Positions 45,598-55,002 are shown, counted from the first letter of the stretch. The stretch is 64,000 bases of DNA from Pseudooceanicola marinus (GCF_020177265.1 NZ_JAIVMC010000007.1:186001-250000), one strand, 5' to 3'. Numbers and translations are program-made. Notes: generated by a model from the letters alone, not told the origin.

Positions 45598-46239
45598 ATG
45601 CGAATTCTGACTTTCCTGAGCGTGGCAGCCACCGCCGTGGCACTGGTGTCCGGTGCGCCCGCGCGCGCGGACAACCCTCTGTCCGAAGCCATGAAGGCCG
45701 AAGCTCAGGGTCTGAATTCCGTTCCCGGCACCCGCCTGACCGCCCTGTTGAAACGCCCCCGTGTCGCCGCCGAGACCGGCGTGGAATACTCCCGCGAATG
45801 GCTGGCCCGCCAGCCCTCCGGCAAGGGCGACGCCGAGTTCCAGTGCCTGGCCGAGGCGCTTTACTTCGAGGCGCGGGGCGAGAGCGTGAAAGGTCAGTTC
45901 GCCGTGGCCGAGGTGATCCTGAACCGGGTCGACAGCGCGACCTTCCCCAACACGGTCTGCGGCGTTGTCCATCAGGGCACGGGCCGCAAGTTCGCCTGCC
46001 AGTTCACCTATACCTGTGACGGCCGCGAGGAAGTGATCCACGAACCCGCCGCCTACGCCCAGGTGTCCAAGGTGGCCTCGATCATGCTGAAGGATGAGGA
46101 CGCCCGCGGCCTGACTGACGGCGCCACCTTCTACCACACACTGCATGTCTCGCCGCGCTGGTCGCGGAAGTTCGACCGCACCGCCACCATCGGCGTGCAT
46201 CATTTCTACCGCATGCCGACCCGACTGTCGCAGAACTGA
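45598..46239 (+). CDS. SleB-type cell wall hydrolase
   Basis: A 213-residue exported protein. Signal peptide (MRILTFLSVAATAVALVSGA, cut near ARA). Residues about 85-205 are a Hydrolase_2 domain: FQCLAEALYFEARGESVKGQ (catalytic Glu in YFEARGE), VAEVILNRVDS, TVCGVVHQGTG and FACQFTYTCDG with Cys, and a C-terminal ATFYHTLHVSPRWSR. Similar to SleB/CwlJ lytic transglycosylases; in Rhodobacteraceae it remodels periplasmic peptidoglycan rather than spore cortex. ATG at 45598. Confidence 0.9.
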   Translation: MRILTFLSVAATAVALVSGAPARADNPLSEAMKAEAQGLNSVPGTRLTALLKRPRVAAETGVEYSREWLARQPSGKGDAEFQCLAEALYFEARGESVKGQFAVAEVILNRVDSATFPNTVCGVVHQGTGRKFACQFTYTCDGREEVIHEPAAYAQVSKVASIMLKDEDARGLTDGATFYHTLHVSPRWSRKFDRTATIGVHHFYRMPTRLSQN

Positions 46240-46603
46240 TCCCGCGCGGGCCCGGCCGATCCGGCCGCGCCACCTGATCCTGTCAAATCTCTGACTGAAG
46301 TGCGGGTTCCGTTCGGGACCCGTCCCGTGATGTCCTGTCGAAAGTTTGCGTGACAGACTGCCGGGGCAGGGGGCGCTGTCCCCCTTGCACTGACGCGCAA
46401 TTCCCTCCGGGATATTTTCTGTAGTGAGAAGACCGGAGGTGAATCGGCCTGCGCGGGGGATTGATGTGCGATTATAGACCATTTGAAATTTATTAGTCCG
46501 AAACTCCGATTAAATTCTGGACCCCGACCGGCGTTCGCGCGACACTTCGTCCCGTGCGGGGCGGTCCTGCGGCTGCCCCGACGGACCTCGAAGTGGAAAG
46601 ACC
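46240..46603. other. 364-bp intergenic region with a repeat and AT-rich stretch
   Basis: Between the cell wall hydrolase and allA. Contains repeat copy 4 (46363-46430). The section 46470-46516 is the most AT-rich DNA nearby (TTGAAATTTATTAG and GATTAAATT) and probably contains the promoter of the allA-hyuAB operon, but I cannot assign -35/-10 boxes with confidence. No gene seen. Confidence 0.5.
46363..46430 (+). repeat. interspersed structured element, copy 4 (long form)
   Basis: Same order as copy 1: G-rich hairpin (GGGGCAG...CTGTCCCC), second hairpin TTGCAC-TGAC-GCGCAA (46385-46400), box TTCCCTCCGGGATATTTTC (46401-46419) and a tail with GAGAAG. Its second stem differs in sequence from copy 1 but still pairs. 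Confidence 0.6.
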
Positions 46604-47137
46604 GTGCCGCAAACGCCTCCCGATACCGCCCCCCGAACGCCTGCCACCTGCATCGCGCAGCCCCTGACGCCGGAGGCCTTCGCGCCCCATGGCGACGTCG
46701 CCCGTCCGGGCATGGGCGCGGTCAAGATGATCCGCGCGGGCCAGGTGCGCCTGAGCAAGACCGAAGCGACCTTCCCCCATGATCCGGCTGCGCACGCGAC
46801 GGCGCTGGATTTCTACGAGGTCGAGCCCAGTGTGGCGCCCATGCGGGCCACCATGGTCGAACGACATCCCTTCTCCACCCAGATGTTCTGCCCGATGGAG
46901 GCGGGCCGCTGGCTGGTCGCGGTTTGGCCCGACGGCCCCGAGGGCGCGCCGGAGGCCTTCGTGGCCGGTCCGGGCGACGTGGTGACCTATCGCCCCGGTC
47001 TGTGGCATCACGGGATCGTCGCGTTGGATCGTCCGGCCACCTTCGCCTCGCTGATGTGGAAGACCGCGGACGGGCAGGGCGACACCGAGTTCCTGGAGCT
47101 GCCCGCTCCGGTTCTGATCGACTGGCCCGCGGCATGA
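46604..47137 (+). CDS. ureidoglycolate lyase family protein
   Basis: A 177-residue cupin-like protein. PLTPEAFAPHGDVARPG at the start, HPFSTQMFCPMEAGRWLVAV and the late PGDVVTYRPGLWHHGIVAL match ureidoglycolate lyase (AllA), which splits ureidoglycolate to glyoxylate and urea at the end of allantoin breakdown. In this context, before hyuA/hyuB, it may instead act on a related ureido compound. Start is GTG at 46604. The stop overlaps the hyuA ATG (ATGA). Confidence 0.8.
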   Translation: MPQTPPDTAPRTPATCIAQPLTPEAFAPHGDVARPGMGAVKMIRAGQVRLSKTEATFPHDPAAHATALDFYEVEPSVAPMRATMVERHPFSTQMFCPMEAGRWLVAVWPDGPEGAPEAFVAGPGDVVTYRPGLWHHGIVALDRPATFASLMWKTADGQGDTEFLELPAPVLIDWPAA

Positions 47138-48945
47138 ACGGGACACATCTGGCCGTGGATTTCGGCGCCCGCTTTGCCGATTTCGTCACCTGGGACGCCC
47201 GGGAACTTCGGATCTGCAAGGTGCCCAACAGGGGCGATGTGACCCAGGTGACCCGCGCCGGGCTGGCTGAGCTGGGCCTGACCGGGGCGGAGCTGGACAG
47301 CCTGCGTGTCGTCACCACCGCCCCGCTGAACGCCCTGCTGGATCGCGCGCCGGCGGACGTGGCCCTGCTGACCACCCGGGGCTTTGCCGATACCCTGCGG
47401 CTGGGACGGCAGAACCGCGTCGCCCTCTACGATCCCGTTGCGGCCTCTCCTGCGCCGGCCTTCCTGGTGCCCGAGGCCCGCATCCACGAGATCGGCGGGC
47501 GTCTGGACGCCACGGGGGCGGAGATGGAGGCTTTGTCGCAGGTCGACCTGGACCGGGCCATCGACGCCCTGCGGCGTGAGGGTGTGCAGGCGGTGGCGAT
47601 CTGCTTCCTCTTCTCCCACCTGAACCCCGCGCATGAGGTGCAGGCGGCCGAGGCGCTGCGCGCGGCCCTGCCCGGGGTGGCGATCAGCATGTCCCATGTC
47701 ATCGACCCCGCGCCGCGTGAATACGACCGCACTGTGTCGGCGGCGCTGGATGCCTGGATCGCGGCGCGCGCGGGCGATACCCTCGCGCAGCTGCGCGCGG
47801 CCTTGCCGGAGGGGTTTGCGGGCCAGATCCTGCTGGGCGACGGCCGGGGCGTGCTGGTGCCCGAGGGGGCTTTCGATCGGCAACGCGCCGTCCTGCTGAC
47901 CGGCGCCCCGGCGGCGGCGGCCCGGGCCGGCGCTCGCGCATCGGTCGGGGCGGAGGCGCCGGAGGATACCCTGGTCCTCGACATCGGCTCGCAAAGCGCC
48001 GACATCGCCCTGATCCAGGGCGGAGAGCCGGTTAGCGTCGATTTCTCCCGCTTCGCCGGGGTCGATCTGCGCGCCACGATGGTCGACATGGCCAGTGTGC
48101 CCCTGGGTGGGGCCCGCGGGGTGCGGCAAAACGGGGCAGAGCTGACCTTCGACGGCAGCGCGCCCGACGCGCCGTGCCTCGACGATGCGCTGGCGGTGTT
48201 GGGGCGTCTGCCCGACCCTGAGAGCGCGGCGCGTGAGCGGATCGCGGGCTTTGCTCCCGGGCAGGGGGTGAAGGAGACCGCGCGGCAGATCGTCCGGACC
48301 GCTGCGCAGACGGCTGCGCTCGCCCTGATCCGCTATGCCACCCGGCGCAACGTGGATCCGTCCCGCGCGGGCCTGTGCATCATGGGCGGCACCGGCCCCC
48401 TGCTGGCGGCCGAGATCGCGGCCGAGATGGATGCGACCGCTGTCATGATCCCCCGCGCCCCTGCCGTGGCTGGCGCCATGGGCCTGGCCCAGGCACCCCG
48501 CCGGTGGGAAGCCATCCGTCGCGCCGACAGCGCCCTTGCCGATCTCGGCGATGCGACACTGACGGGGCTGCTGGAGGCGCTTGAGGCCGAGGTGACGGGA
48601 GAGGGCACGCCGGTCTGGACCCTGACCCTGGCCGCGCGGGCGCCCATGCACCCGCTGCAGCTGATCACGCGGACCCGCCCGGCCTCTGTCGCGGCGATCC
48701 GCGAGGACCTGGCGCGCGCCTATGACACGCAGTTTGGTGTGGCCCCGCCGGGACCGGGGCACCTTTTTTCTATCCGGCTGTCGCGCGACACGGTCACCGC
48801 GCTGCCGGCGATGCCCGGCACCGGCGCGCCGACACCTGACGCCGCCCGCCTTGTCACCACCGAGGCCGGGGCGATCTACCTGCCCGAGGGCTGGGATATC
48901 ACGCAGGACGGCGCCGCCTACCGCCTGACGAGGAGCGCGCCATGA
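47134..48945 (+). CDS. hyuA: hydantoinase/oxoprolinase subunit A (HyuA-like)
   Basis: A 603-residue ATP-dependent subunit of the hydantoinase/5-oxoprolinase family. The actin-like ATPase has VDFGARFADFVTW at the N-terminus, LDIGSQSADIALI (phosphate 2) and GGTGPLLAAEIA (adenosine region). With HyuB it hydrolyses hydantoins, N-methylhydantoin or 5-oxoproline using ATP. It is shorter than the usual 680-700 residues. Overlaps both neighbours by four bases, so the three genes form a tight operon. Confidence 0.87.
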   Translation: MNGTHLAVDFGARFADFVTWDARELRICKVPNRGDVTQVTRAGLAELGLTGAELDSLRVVTTAPLNALLDRAPADVALLTTRGFADTLRLGRQNRVALYDPVAASPAPAFLVPEARIHEIGGRLDATGAEMEALSQVDLDRAIDALRREGVQAVAICFLFSHLNPAHEVQAAEALRAALPGVAISMSHVIDPAPREYDRTVSAALDAWIAARAGDTLAQLRAALPEGFAGQILLGDGRGVLVPEGAFDRQRAVLLTGAPAAAARAGARASVGAEAPEDTLVLDIGSQSADIALIQGGEPVSVDFSRFAGVDLRATMVDMASVPLGGARGVRQNGAELTFDGSAPDAPCLDDALAVLGRLPDPESAARERIAGFAPGQGVKETARQIVRTAAQTAALALIRYATRRNVDPSRAGLCIMGGTGPLLAAEIAAEMDATAVMIPRAPAVAGAMGLAQAPRRWEAIRRADSALADLGDATLTGLLEALEAEVTGEGTPVWTLTLAARAPMHPLQLITRTRPASVAAIREDLARAYDTQFGVAPPGPGHLFSIRLSRDTVTALPAMPGTGAPTPDAARLVTTEAGAIYLPEGWDITQDGAAYRLTRSAP

Positions 48946-50504
48946 GCGATACGCTGAAGATCCTGCAGTTGCGCCTCGACGGGCTGGCCGAAACCATGCA
49001 GCAGACCCTGCTGCGCTGTGCCGTCTCGCCGGTGGTACGCGAAGGGGCCGATGCCTCCTGCGCGCTGTTTTCGCCGCGGGGCGAGGTTCTGGCCCTGGCC
49101 GAGGCGATCCCGCTTCTGCTGGGGGCGCTGCCCGGGTCGGTGCGCGCGATCCTCGATGCCTATCCGGCGGAAACGATGCAGCCCGGCGACATCTTCGTCA
49201 CCAATGATCCCTTCTCCGGCGGGACGCATCTGCCCGACATCGCCGTGGTGCAGCCGGTCTTTGCCGAGGCGCGCCTGGTCGCCCTGTCGGCCAGCCTGCT
49301 GCATCACCAGGACATCGGCAGCACCCGCGCGGGATCGGTACCGCCTGATGCCACGGAAATCTTCCACGAGGGCCTGCGCCTGCCGCCCCTGCAGGCGGGG
49401 CGCGCGGGGCGGTTCGATCCGGCGTTCGAGCGGCTGATCCGCGCCGCCTCGCGCGTGCCGGACGTGGTGGTGGGGGATCTGGAAACCCAGCTGGCCGCCG
49501 GGTTCCGCGCCGCCGAAGGCGTGCGCCGCCTGGCGGGCGAGGCGGGGGCGGAGAGTTTCCTGGCGGCCTGCGACGCGATGCTGGACCGGGCAGAGGCCGC
49601 GACCGTCGCCCGCTTGTCGGAACTGCCCGCTGGCCCCTTCGCGGGCGAGGATGAGCTGGACCCGGTCGCCGGGCTTGGCCCCTGCGCCGCGCGGGTCTCC
49701 CTGCGCTTCGAGGCGGGGCGCATGATCGCGGATTTCCACGGCTCCTCGCCGCAGGTGGCCGCGCCGGTGAACTGTGTTCGCTCGGGTCCGCTGTCGGCGA
49801 CCTTCTACGGGCTGCTGACCCTGCTGGACGACGGCGCCCTGCGCAACGGTGGCGTGCTGCGTTGCCTCGACCTGCGCCTGCCCGAGGCCAGCGTGGTCAA
49901 CGCCGCGCCCCCGGCCGCGGTGAACGCGCGGATGAACATGGTGCGCTGCATCACATCGGCCCTGTTGCAGGCCCTGGCGCATGCGGACGGCGCGCGGATG
50001 CCCGCGGCCAATTCCGGCATGTCCTATGTCATCGCCTTTTCCGGCACGGACGATGCCGGTCAGCGGTTCCTGTCGACCGAGATCGTCGCGGGTGGTGCCG
50101 GTGGCGGGCCGCGTGCCGACGGCTGCTCGGCGATCTCGACGGACGTGGGCAACGCCATGAACATCTCCGCCGAGGCGCTGGAGTCGCTGGTGCCGATGCG
50201 CCTGCTGTCCGCCGAGATCCGGCGCGGGTCGGGCGGCCCAGGGCAGTTCCGGGGCGGCGACGGGGCAAAACGCGTCTATGAGGCGCTGACCGATGGCATC
50301 GCGGCCTCGATCCGGGGTGAACGGTTTTCCCGTGTGGCGCAGGGCGCCCATGGGGGCGTCGCGCCGAAAGGCTCGGCTGTGACGGTGCTTCGGGTGGATG
50401 GCGGGCGCGAAGAACTGACCGCGCGGTCGGCCATCACGCTGAACCGGGGCGACCGGGTGGTGATCGAAAGCTCCGGCGGAGCTGGATATGGCCCCCCGGC
50501 CTAG
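48942..50504 (+). CDS. hyuB: hydantoinase/oxoprolinase subunit B (HyuB-like)
   Basis: A 520-residue partner of HyuA. Family features are NDPFSGGTHLPDIAVVQPVF, the conserved EIFHEGLRLPP, and the C-terminal ETVAGGAG-like EIVAGGAGGGPRADGCSA, RRGSGGPGQFRGGDG and SSGGAGYG. Normal length (510-570). Forms the hydrolase complex with HyuA; substrate undetermined. A GC-rich hairpin follows at 50529-50562. Confidence 0.92.
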   Translation: MSDTLKILQLRLDGLAETMQQTLLRCAVSPVVREGADASCALFSPRGEVLALAEAIPLLLGALPGSVRAILDAYPAETMQPGDIFVTNDPFSGGTHLPDIAVVQPVFAEARLVALSASLLHHQDIGSTRAGSVPPDATEIFHEGLRLPPLQAGRAGRFDPAFERLIRAASRVPDVVVGDLETQLAAGFRAAEGVRRLAGEAGAESFLAACDAMLDRAEAATVARLSELPAGPFAGEDELDPVAGLGPCAARVSLRFEAGRMIADFHGSSPQVAAPVNCVRSGPLSATFYGLLTLLDDGALRNGGVLRCLDLRLPEASVVNAAPPAAVNARMNMVRCITSALLQALAHADGARMPAANSGMSYVIAFSGTDDAGQRFLSTEIVAGGAGGGPRADGCSAISTDVGNAMNISAEALESLVPMRLLSAEIRRGSGGPGQFRGGDGAKRVYEALTDGIAASIRGERFSRVAQGAHGGVAPKGSAVTVLRVDGGREELTARSAITLNRGDRVVIESSGGAGYGPPA

Positions 50505-50528
50505 GGGCTGCATGCGCGCCTGAAAGAC

Positions 50529-50562
50529 AAAGCGGCGGTCGGGATGTCCCGGCCGCCGCTTT
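50529..50562. terminator. bidirectional terminator between hyuB and tctA
   Basis: AAAGCGGCGG arm and CCGCCGCTTT arm with an inner CGGGATGTCCCGG-like stem; flanked by As and Ts, so it can end transcription from both converging operons. Confidence 0.8.
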
Positions 50563-50586
50563 CGTGTCGCGCGCTGAGCGCAGGTG

Positions 50587-52116
50587 TCAGTCGTCGTCCT
50601 CGTTCATCTCCACCGGCGCGCGGCGCAGCAGGCGCTGGCGCAGGCTGGGCAGGAAGACCGAGGCGAGGAAGATCAGGCTGAGGCCCATGAAGACCGCGCT
50701 GATCGGGCTGGTGAAGAAGACGCTGGCATCGCCCCGCGACAGCAGCATGGCGCGGCGGAAGTTCTCCTCCAGCAAGGGGCCGAGGATGAAGCCCAGCAGA
50801 ACCGGCGTGGCCGGGAAACCGAAGCGCCGCATCAGGTAGCCCAGCACGCCGAAGCCCAGCACGACGAAAATGTCGAAGACATTGTTGTCAGCGGAAAAGA
50901 CGCCGACGCAGATGAAGACCAGAATTCCCGGGTAAAGCAGGTTGTAGGGCACCGACAGCAGCTTCACCCACAGCCCGATCAGCGGGATGTTCAGCACCAG
51001 CAGCATCAGGTTGCCGACCCAGAAGCTCATGATCAGGCCCCAGAACATCTGCGGTTCGGAATTGATCAGGTTCGGCCCCGGGGTGATCCCGTGCAGAATC
51101 ATCGCCCCCATCAGGACGGCGACGATGGCGTCCCCCGGAATGCCCAGCGACAGCATCGGGATGAAGGCCGACTGGACGGAGGCGTTGTTGGCCGCCTCGG
51201 GGGCGGAGATGCCTTCCAGCGCGCCCTTGCCGAAACGGTCGGGTGTCTTCGAGATGCGTTTCTCGGTGGCATAGGCCATCAGGGAGGCGATGCCCGGCCC
51301 GGTGCCCGGCAGGGCCCCCACGAAGGAGCCGATGGCCGAGCCGCGCAACGTCGGTCGCACGATCTGCCGCCACTCGCCACGCTTGGGCATCATGTCCTTC
51401 AGGCGGATGCGCCCGACCTTCTGTATCACCCCCTGCGGCTGGCGGATGTTCGAGATGATCTCGGCCACGCCAAAGAGCCCCATGGCGACGGCCACGATGG
51501 AGAACCCGTCGGCCAGTTCAAACAGCCCGAAGGTAAAGCGGAACTGGCCGGTGTTCACATCCGTCCCCACCATGCCCAGGAGCAGGCCGAAGACCACCAT
51601 CGACAGCGCCTTCATCGGCGAGCCGATGGTCAGGGTGGAGGCCGCGACGAGACCCAGCAACATGACGGAGAAGTAGTCCTCGGCCCCGAACTCCAGCGCG
51701 AATTCGGCGATGGCGGGGGCGAAGCCCATGACCAGCACGATGGCAATGGAAGAGCCGACGAAGCTGTTGATCGCGGTGACGAAGATCGCCAGCGGCGCCT
51801 TGCCCTGCTGCGCCAGCGGATAGCCGTCAAGGCAGGTGATCGCCGCCGTGGCCGTGCCCGGCAGGTTCAGCAGGATCGAGGCGGTGGAGCCGCCGTATTG
51901 CGCGCCGTAGAAGATGCCCGCCAGCATGATCAGCGCGTCAGTGGGATCGAGGTAATAGGTCAGCGGCAGCGCAAGTGAGATCGCCGCCAGCGCCCCGATG
52001 CCCGGCAGCACGCCCACGAAGGTGCCGATGGTGACCCCGATGAAGCAATACATCAGCGCGTGCCAGGTCAGCGCCGTGGCCAGGCCGGTTTCAAATCCCT
52101 GCAGGATATCCATCAC
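50587..52116 (-). CDS. tctA: tripartite tricarboxylate transporter, large permease TctA
   Basis: A 509-residue membrane protein with about twelve helices. TctA features are VGVLPGIGALAAISLALPLTY, the Gly-rich GSTASILLNLPGTATAAITC and GALPGTGPGIASLMAYATEKR. Takes up organic acids with TctB and the binding protein TctC using the ion gradient. Its start overlaps the stop of tctB (ATGA). Confidence 0.95.
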   Translation of the reverse strand: MMDILQGFETGLATALTWHALMYCFIGVTIGTFVGVLPGIGALAAISLALPLTYYLDPTDALIMLAGIFYGAQYGGSTASILLNLPGTATAAITCLDGYPLAQQGKAPLAIFVTAINSFVGSSIAIVLVMGFAPAIAEFALEFGAEDYFSVMLLGLVAASTLTIGSPMKALSMVVFGLLLGMVGTDVNTGQFRFTFGLFELADGFSIVAVAMGLFGVAEIISNIRQPQGVIQKVGRIRLKDMMPKRGEWRQIVRPTLRGSAIGSFVGALPGTGPGIASLMAYATEKRISKTPDRFGKGALEGISAPEAANNASVQSAFIPMLSLGIPGDAIVAVLMGAMILHGITPGPNLINSEPQMFWGLIMSFWVGNLMLLVLNIPLIGLWVKLLSVPYNLLYPGILVFICVGVFSADNNVFDIFVVLGFGVLGYLMRRFGFPATPVLLGFILGPLLEENFRRAMLLSRGDASVFFTSPISAVFMGLSLIFLASVFLPSLRQRLLRRAPVEMNEDDD

Positions 52117-52589
52117 GCGCCTCCGAAGGCCGAAAGGGGCAGGCCCAGGCCCCAGAGGAAGACCGCCGTGCCCAGCCCGGCAATGAAGAGCGCGGCCAGC
52201 GCCAGCCGGCGCCAGTCCCGTCCGCCCTCGAAGGCGGCACAGATCGCGAAGAGCAGCAGCGTGGCGGGGATGAACCCGATGCGTTCGACGCTCAGGCCGA
52301 AGGCCAGGATACTGACCACGGTGCCGATCAGCGCGCCCCAGTGGAACGGCTCCTCGGGGGTGTCGGTGGGGGCGGCGCGGGCCGTGGCGCGCGCCTCGAT
52401 CAGCACGCCCAGGCCCATCAGCATCAGCAGCACCGAAAGGCCCAGCGGGAAGAACCCGGGGCCGGGCCGCAGGACCGACCCCAGTGGATAGTTGAGGGCC
52501 CCTGCGGCGACGGCGGCGCCGGTCAGGATCACCACGACCCCCGGGAGGTAGGGGCCGGGACGGAAGGAGAATGCGGGGGAACTGGCCAC
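52113..52589 (-). CDS. tctB: tripartite tricarboxylate transporter, small permease TctB
   Basis: A 158-residue membrane protein with four hydrophobic helices and the family pattern SVLRPGPGFFPLGLSVLLMLMG near the first two. Poorly conserved by nature. Overlaps tctA by four bases; a strong hairpin separates it from tctC. Confidence 0.88.
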   Translation of the reverse strand: MASSPAFSFRPGPYLPGVVVILTGAAVAAGALNYPLGSVLRPGPGFFPLGLSVLLMLMGLGVLIEARATARAAPTDTPEEPFHWGALIGTVVSILAFGLSVERIGFIPATLLLFAICAAFEGGRDWRRLALAALFIAGLGTAVFLWGLGLPLSAFGGA

Positions 52590-52620
52590 GAGATGGCTCC
52601 GAAGCTGTCGGTGGGACGCG

Positions 52621-52650
52621 GATCGCCGGCGGGACGGGCCGCCGGCGATC
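52621..52650 (-). other. GC-rich hairpin between tctC and tctB
   Basis: GATCGCCGGCGG-GACGGG-CCGCCGGCGATC: perfect 12-bp arms with no T run, in the transcript just after the binding-protein gene. Such hairpins often protect the upstream message and reduce read-through, so more binding protein than permease is made. Confidence 0.7.
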
Positions 52651-52675
52651 GGGTTTCAGCCAGGATAGGCGTCGC

Positions 52676-53653
52676 TTACTGCTTCAGGCCAGCGGCATCG
52701 ACGACCTCGGTCCATTTCTCGACCTCGGAGGCGATGAAGGCCTTGGACTCCGCCGGCGGCATGCCCTCGACCAGGAAGCCGCGCTCGCGGAACATGGCCT
52801 GCATCTCGTCGCTCTCCAGCGCGGTGGAGACGGCACCGTACAGCGTGTCCAGCGCTTCGGTCGGTGTGCCGGCGGGGGCGAACAGACCCTGCCAGGAGAA
52901 GGCGGCGTAGTCGGGCAGGCCGGCCTCGGCGATGGTCGGCACGCCTTCCAGCAGGAAGTGCTCCTGGGTGCCGGTGACGCCCAGGGCGGTCAGTCGGCCG
53001 TTGGCGATGTACTCCGACGTCACCAGGATATCGCCGAACATGGCGTCGATGCGCCCGCCCAGCAGGTCCTGCAGGGCGGCGGCGCTGCCCTTGTAGGGGA
53101 CGTGGACCAGGCTGGTGCCGGATTCCAGCGCGAAGAGCTCGCCGGCCATGTGCATCGAGGTGCCGACGCCCGGGGTGCCGTGGGTGAACGTGTCGGGGTT
53201 TTCCTCGGCGAAGTCGAGCACGTCCTGGACGCTTTCGAAATCGCTGTCGGAGTTGACCACCAGCGCCAGAGGCGAGGAGATGACGATGCTGACCGGGTCG
53301 AAGTTCTCGGTCGGAGAGTAGGGCAGGTCGTCGCGCAGCGCGGCGGAGATCGCGTTGGACCCGGTGACGCCCATCAGAAGGGTGTAGCCGTCGGGATCGG
53401 ACTGGGCGACGTAGTTGGCGCCAACGGTGCCGCCGGCACCGCCCCGGTTTTCCACCACCACCGGCTGGTCGAGCTGGGCGGAGATGCTTTCCCCCAGCTG
53501 GCGCGCCAGCAGGTCGGTGGAGCCGCCGGGCGGGAAGGGCACGACGATGGTGATCGGGCCTTCGGGATAGGTCTGGGCGGCCAGCGGGCCGGCGAGGGCG
53601 GTCATCAGGGCCGCCGCGGCGGCGCCCGTGGTCAGGAAAGTACGCTTGAGCAT
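52676..53653 (-). CDS. tctC: tripartite tricarboxylate transporter, periplasmic binding protein TctC
   Basis: A 325-residue Bug-family binding protein. Signal peptide (ALMTALAGPLAAQTYPEGPI). Family motifs IVVPFPPGGSTDLLARQLGE, NRGGAGGTVGANYVAQ and the late GLFAPAGTPTEALDTLYGAV. Captures an organic acid in the periplasm for TctAB. Ligand unknown. The gene lies 95 bp downstream of the FAD oxidoreductase gene and is probably in its operon. Confidence 0.93.
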   Translation of the reverse strand: MLKRTFLTTGAAAAALMTALAGPLAAQTYPEGPITIVVPFPPGGSTDLLARQLGESISAQLDQPVVVENRGGAGGTVGANYVAQSDPDGYTLLMGVTGSNAISAALRDDLPYSPTENFDPVSIVISSPLALVVNSDSDFESVQDVLDFAEENPDTFTHGTPGVGTSMHMAGELFALESGTSLVHVPYKGSAAALQDLLGGRIDAMFGDILVTSEYIANGRLTALGVTGTQEHFLLEGVPTIAEAGLPDYAAFSWQGLFAPAGTPTEALDTLYGAVSTALESDEMQAMFRERGFLVEGMPPAESKAFIASEVEKWTEVVDAAGLKQ

Positions 53654-53748
53654 TGTCTTTATCCTCTACTCTGTTGGGGAAATGGCCCGTTTTTCGGACC
53701 TGTTCTGGTTGTTGATTTCTTCGTTTGTCGTGCCGCGGGGGCGGCGGG

Positions 53749-55002
53749 TCAGCCGCCCAGCAAGGTTCGGAACCGGTCGGGGCGGAAGGGGGTCAGGTCG
53801 ATCTCCGGCGCGCGGCCCGAGATCAGGTTGGCCAGCTCGCGGCCCGTGGTGGCGCCGCCGCACATGCCCACATGCCCGTGGCCGAAGCCCAGCCAGGCGT
53901 TCTCGACCCGGGCCGGGGCGCCGATGACAGGCATGCTGTCGGGCATGCAGGGACGATGGCCCATCCACTCGGTGTACTTTTCGGTGCGCATCTTAGGGAA
54001 CATGGTGCCGCCGACCTTCAGCAGGGACCGGGCGCGGTCGTAATTGGGCGGCGGGGTCAGCCCGGCCAGTTCGACCGTCCCCGCCAGGCGCAGGCCCATG
54101 GCCATGGGGTTCACCATGATGTTCTGTTCCACCGCCATCACGTTGCGGTTCAGCGTGACGCCCGGGTTCTCGACCGTGACGTGGTAGCCGCGTTGGCTTT
54201 CCAGCGGCACCCGCGTGCCCAGCTGGCGGGCCAGACGGGCGGACCAGGCGCCGGCGGCCACGACGACCCCGTCCACGGGCAGCGCCTCTCCGGTGGCGAG
54301 GCGGATCGCCTCGACCTGGCTGTCCTTCATGTCGAACCCCCAGGCTTCATGCCGCACATGCTCTGCGCCATCCTTGATCGCCTGGGCGTAGATCGCCTTC
54401 ACCAGCGCCGACGGATCGGGGGTGGAGCCATTCTCGGGCGCGTACTGGCCGAAGCCGAAGCTGCCGCGCAGGTCGGGCTCCAGCTCGAACAGGGCATCGC
54501 CCTCCAGCTCCTGCATTTCGATGCCCAGGCCGCGGCGCAGGTTGGCACCCCATGCCCATTTTTTAGCCATTTCGCGGGAGGAATAGACGTAGAGACAGCC
54601 GTTGCGGCGCACCATGGACATGGCCCCGGCCCGTTGCAGCAGCGGGGTGTAGGCGTCGAAGACCGGCGCCAGCAGCCCGCGCATGGCGCCTGCGATCCGG
54701 GTCACTTCGGCCTCCGACGAATGGCGCAGGAAGCGCATCAGCCAGGGCAGGACCGTCGGCAGGTACTGGGTGCGGATGACCAGCGGCCCGTCGGGATCCA
54801 GCAGCCATTTGGGCACTTTCTTCCACATTCCGGGCATCGCCACGGGCAGAACGGCGGTGGGAGAAATCGAGCCCGCATTGCCGAAGGAACAGGCCTCACC
54901 CGCCTCGCGCGGGTCGACGAAGACCACCTCGTGCCCGTCCCGCTGCAGCCAGCCGGCGGTCGAAACCCCCACGATTCCCGTTCCTATAATTCCGATGCGC
55001 AT
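53749..55002 (-). CDS. FAD-dependent D-amino-acid dehydrogenase-like oxidoreductase
   Basis: A 417-residue flavoenzyme of the DadA/DAO family. N-terminal FAD fold GIIGTGIVGVSTAGWL (GxGxxG), later DGVVVAAGAWSARLARQLG and a C-terminal PRPCMPDSMPVIG-like HRPCMPDSMPVIG and GFGHGHVGMCGGATTGRELA. Oxidises the amine of a D-amino acid or cyclic imino acid, passing electrons to quinones. Next to a Bug-type transporter and hyuAB it could act on the product of hydantoin opening; that is inference. Divergent from the LysR gene. Confidence 0.88.
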   Translation of the reverse strand: MRIGIIGTGIVGVSTAGWLQRDGHEVVFVDPREAGEACSFGNAGSISPTAVLPVAMPGMWKKVPKWLLDPDGPLVIRTQYLPTVLPWLMRFLRHSSEAEVTRIAGAMRGLLAPVFDAYTPLLQRAGAMSMVRRNGCLYVYSSREMAKKWAWGANLRRGLGIEMQELEGDALFELEPDLRGSFGFGQYAPENGSTPDPSALVKAIYAQAIKDGAEHVRHEAWGFDMKDSQVEAIRLATGEALPVDGVVVAAGAWSARLARQLGTRVPLESQRGYHVTVENPGVTLNRNVMAVEQNIMVNPMAMGLRLAGTVELAGLTPPPNYDRARSLLKVGGTMFPKMRTEKYTEWMGHRPCMPDSMPVIGAPARVENAWLGFGHGHVGMCGGATTGRELANLISGRAPEIDLTPFRPDRFRTLLGG

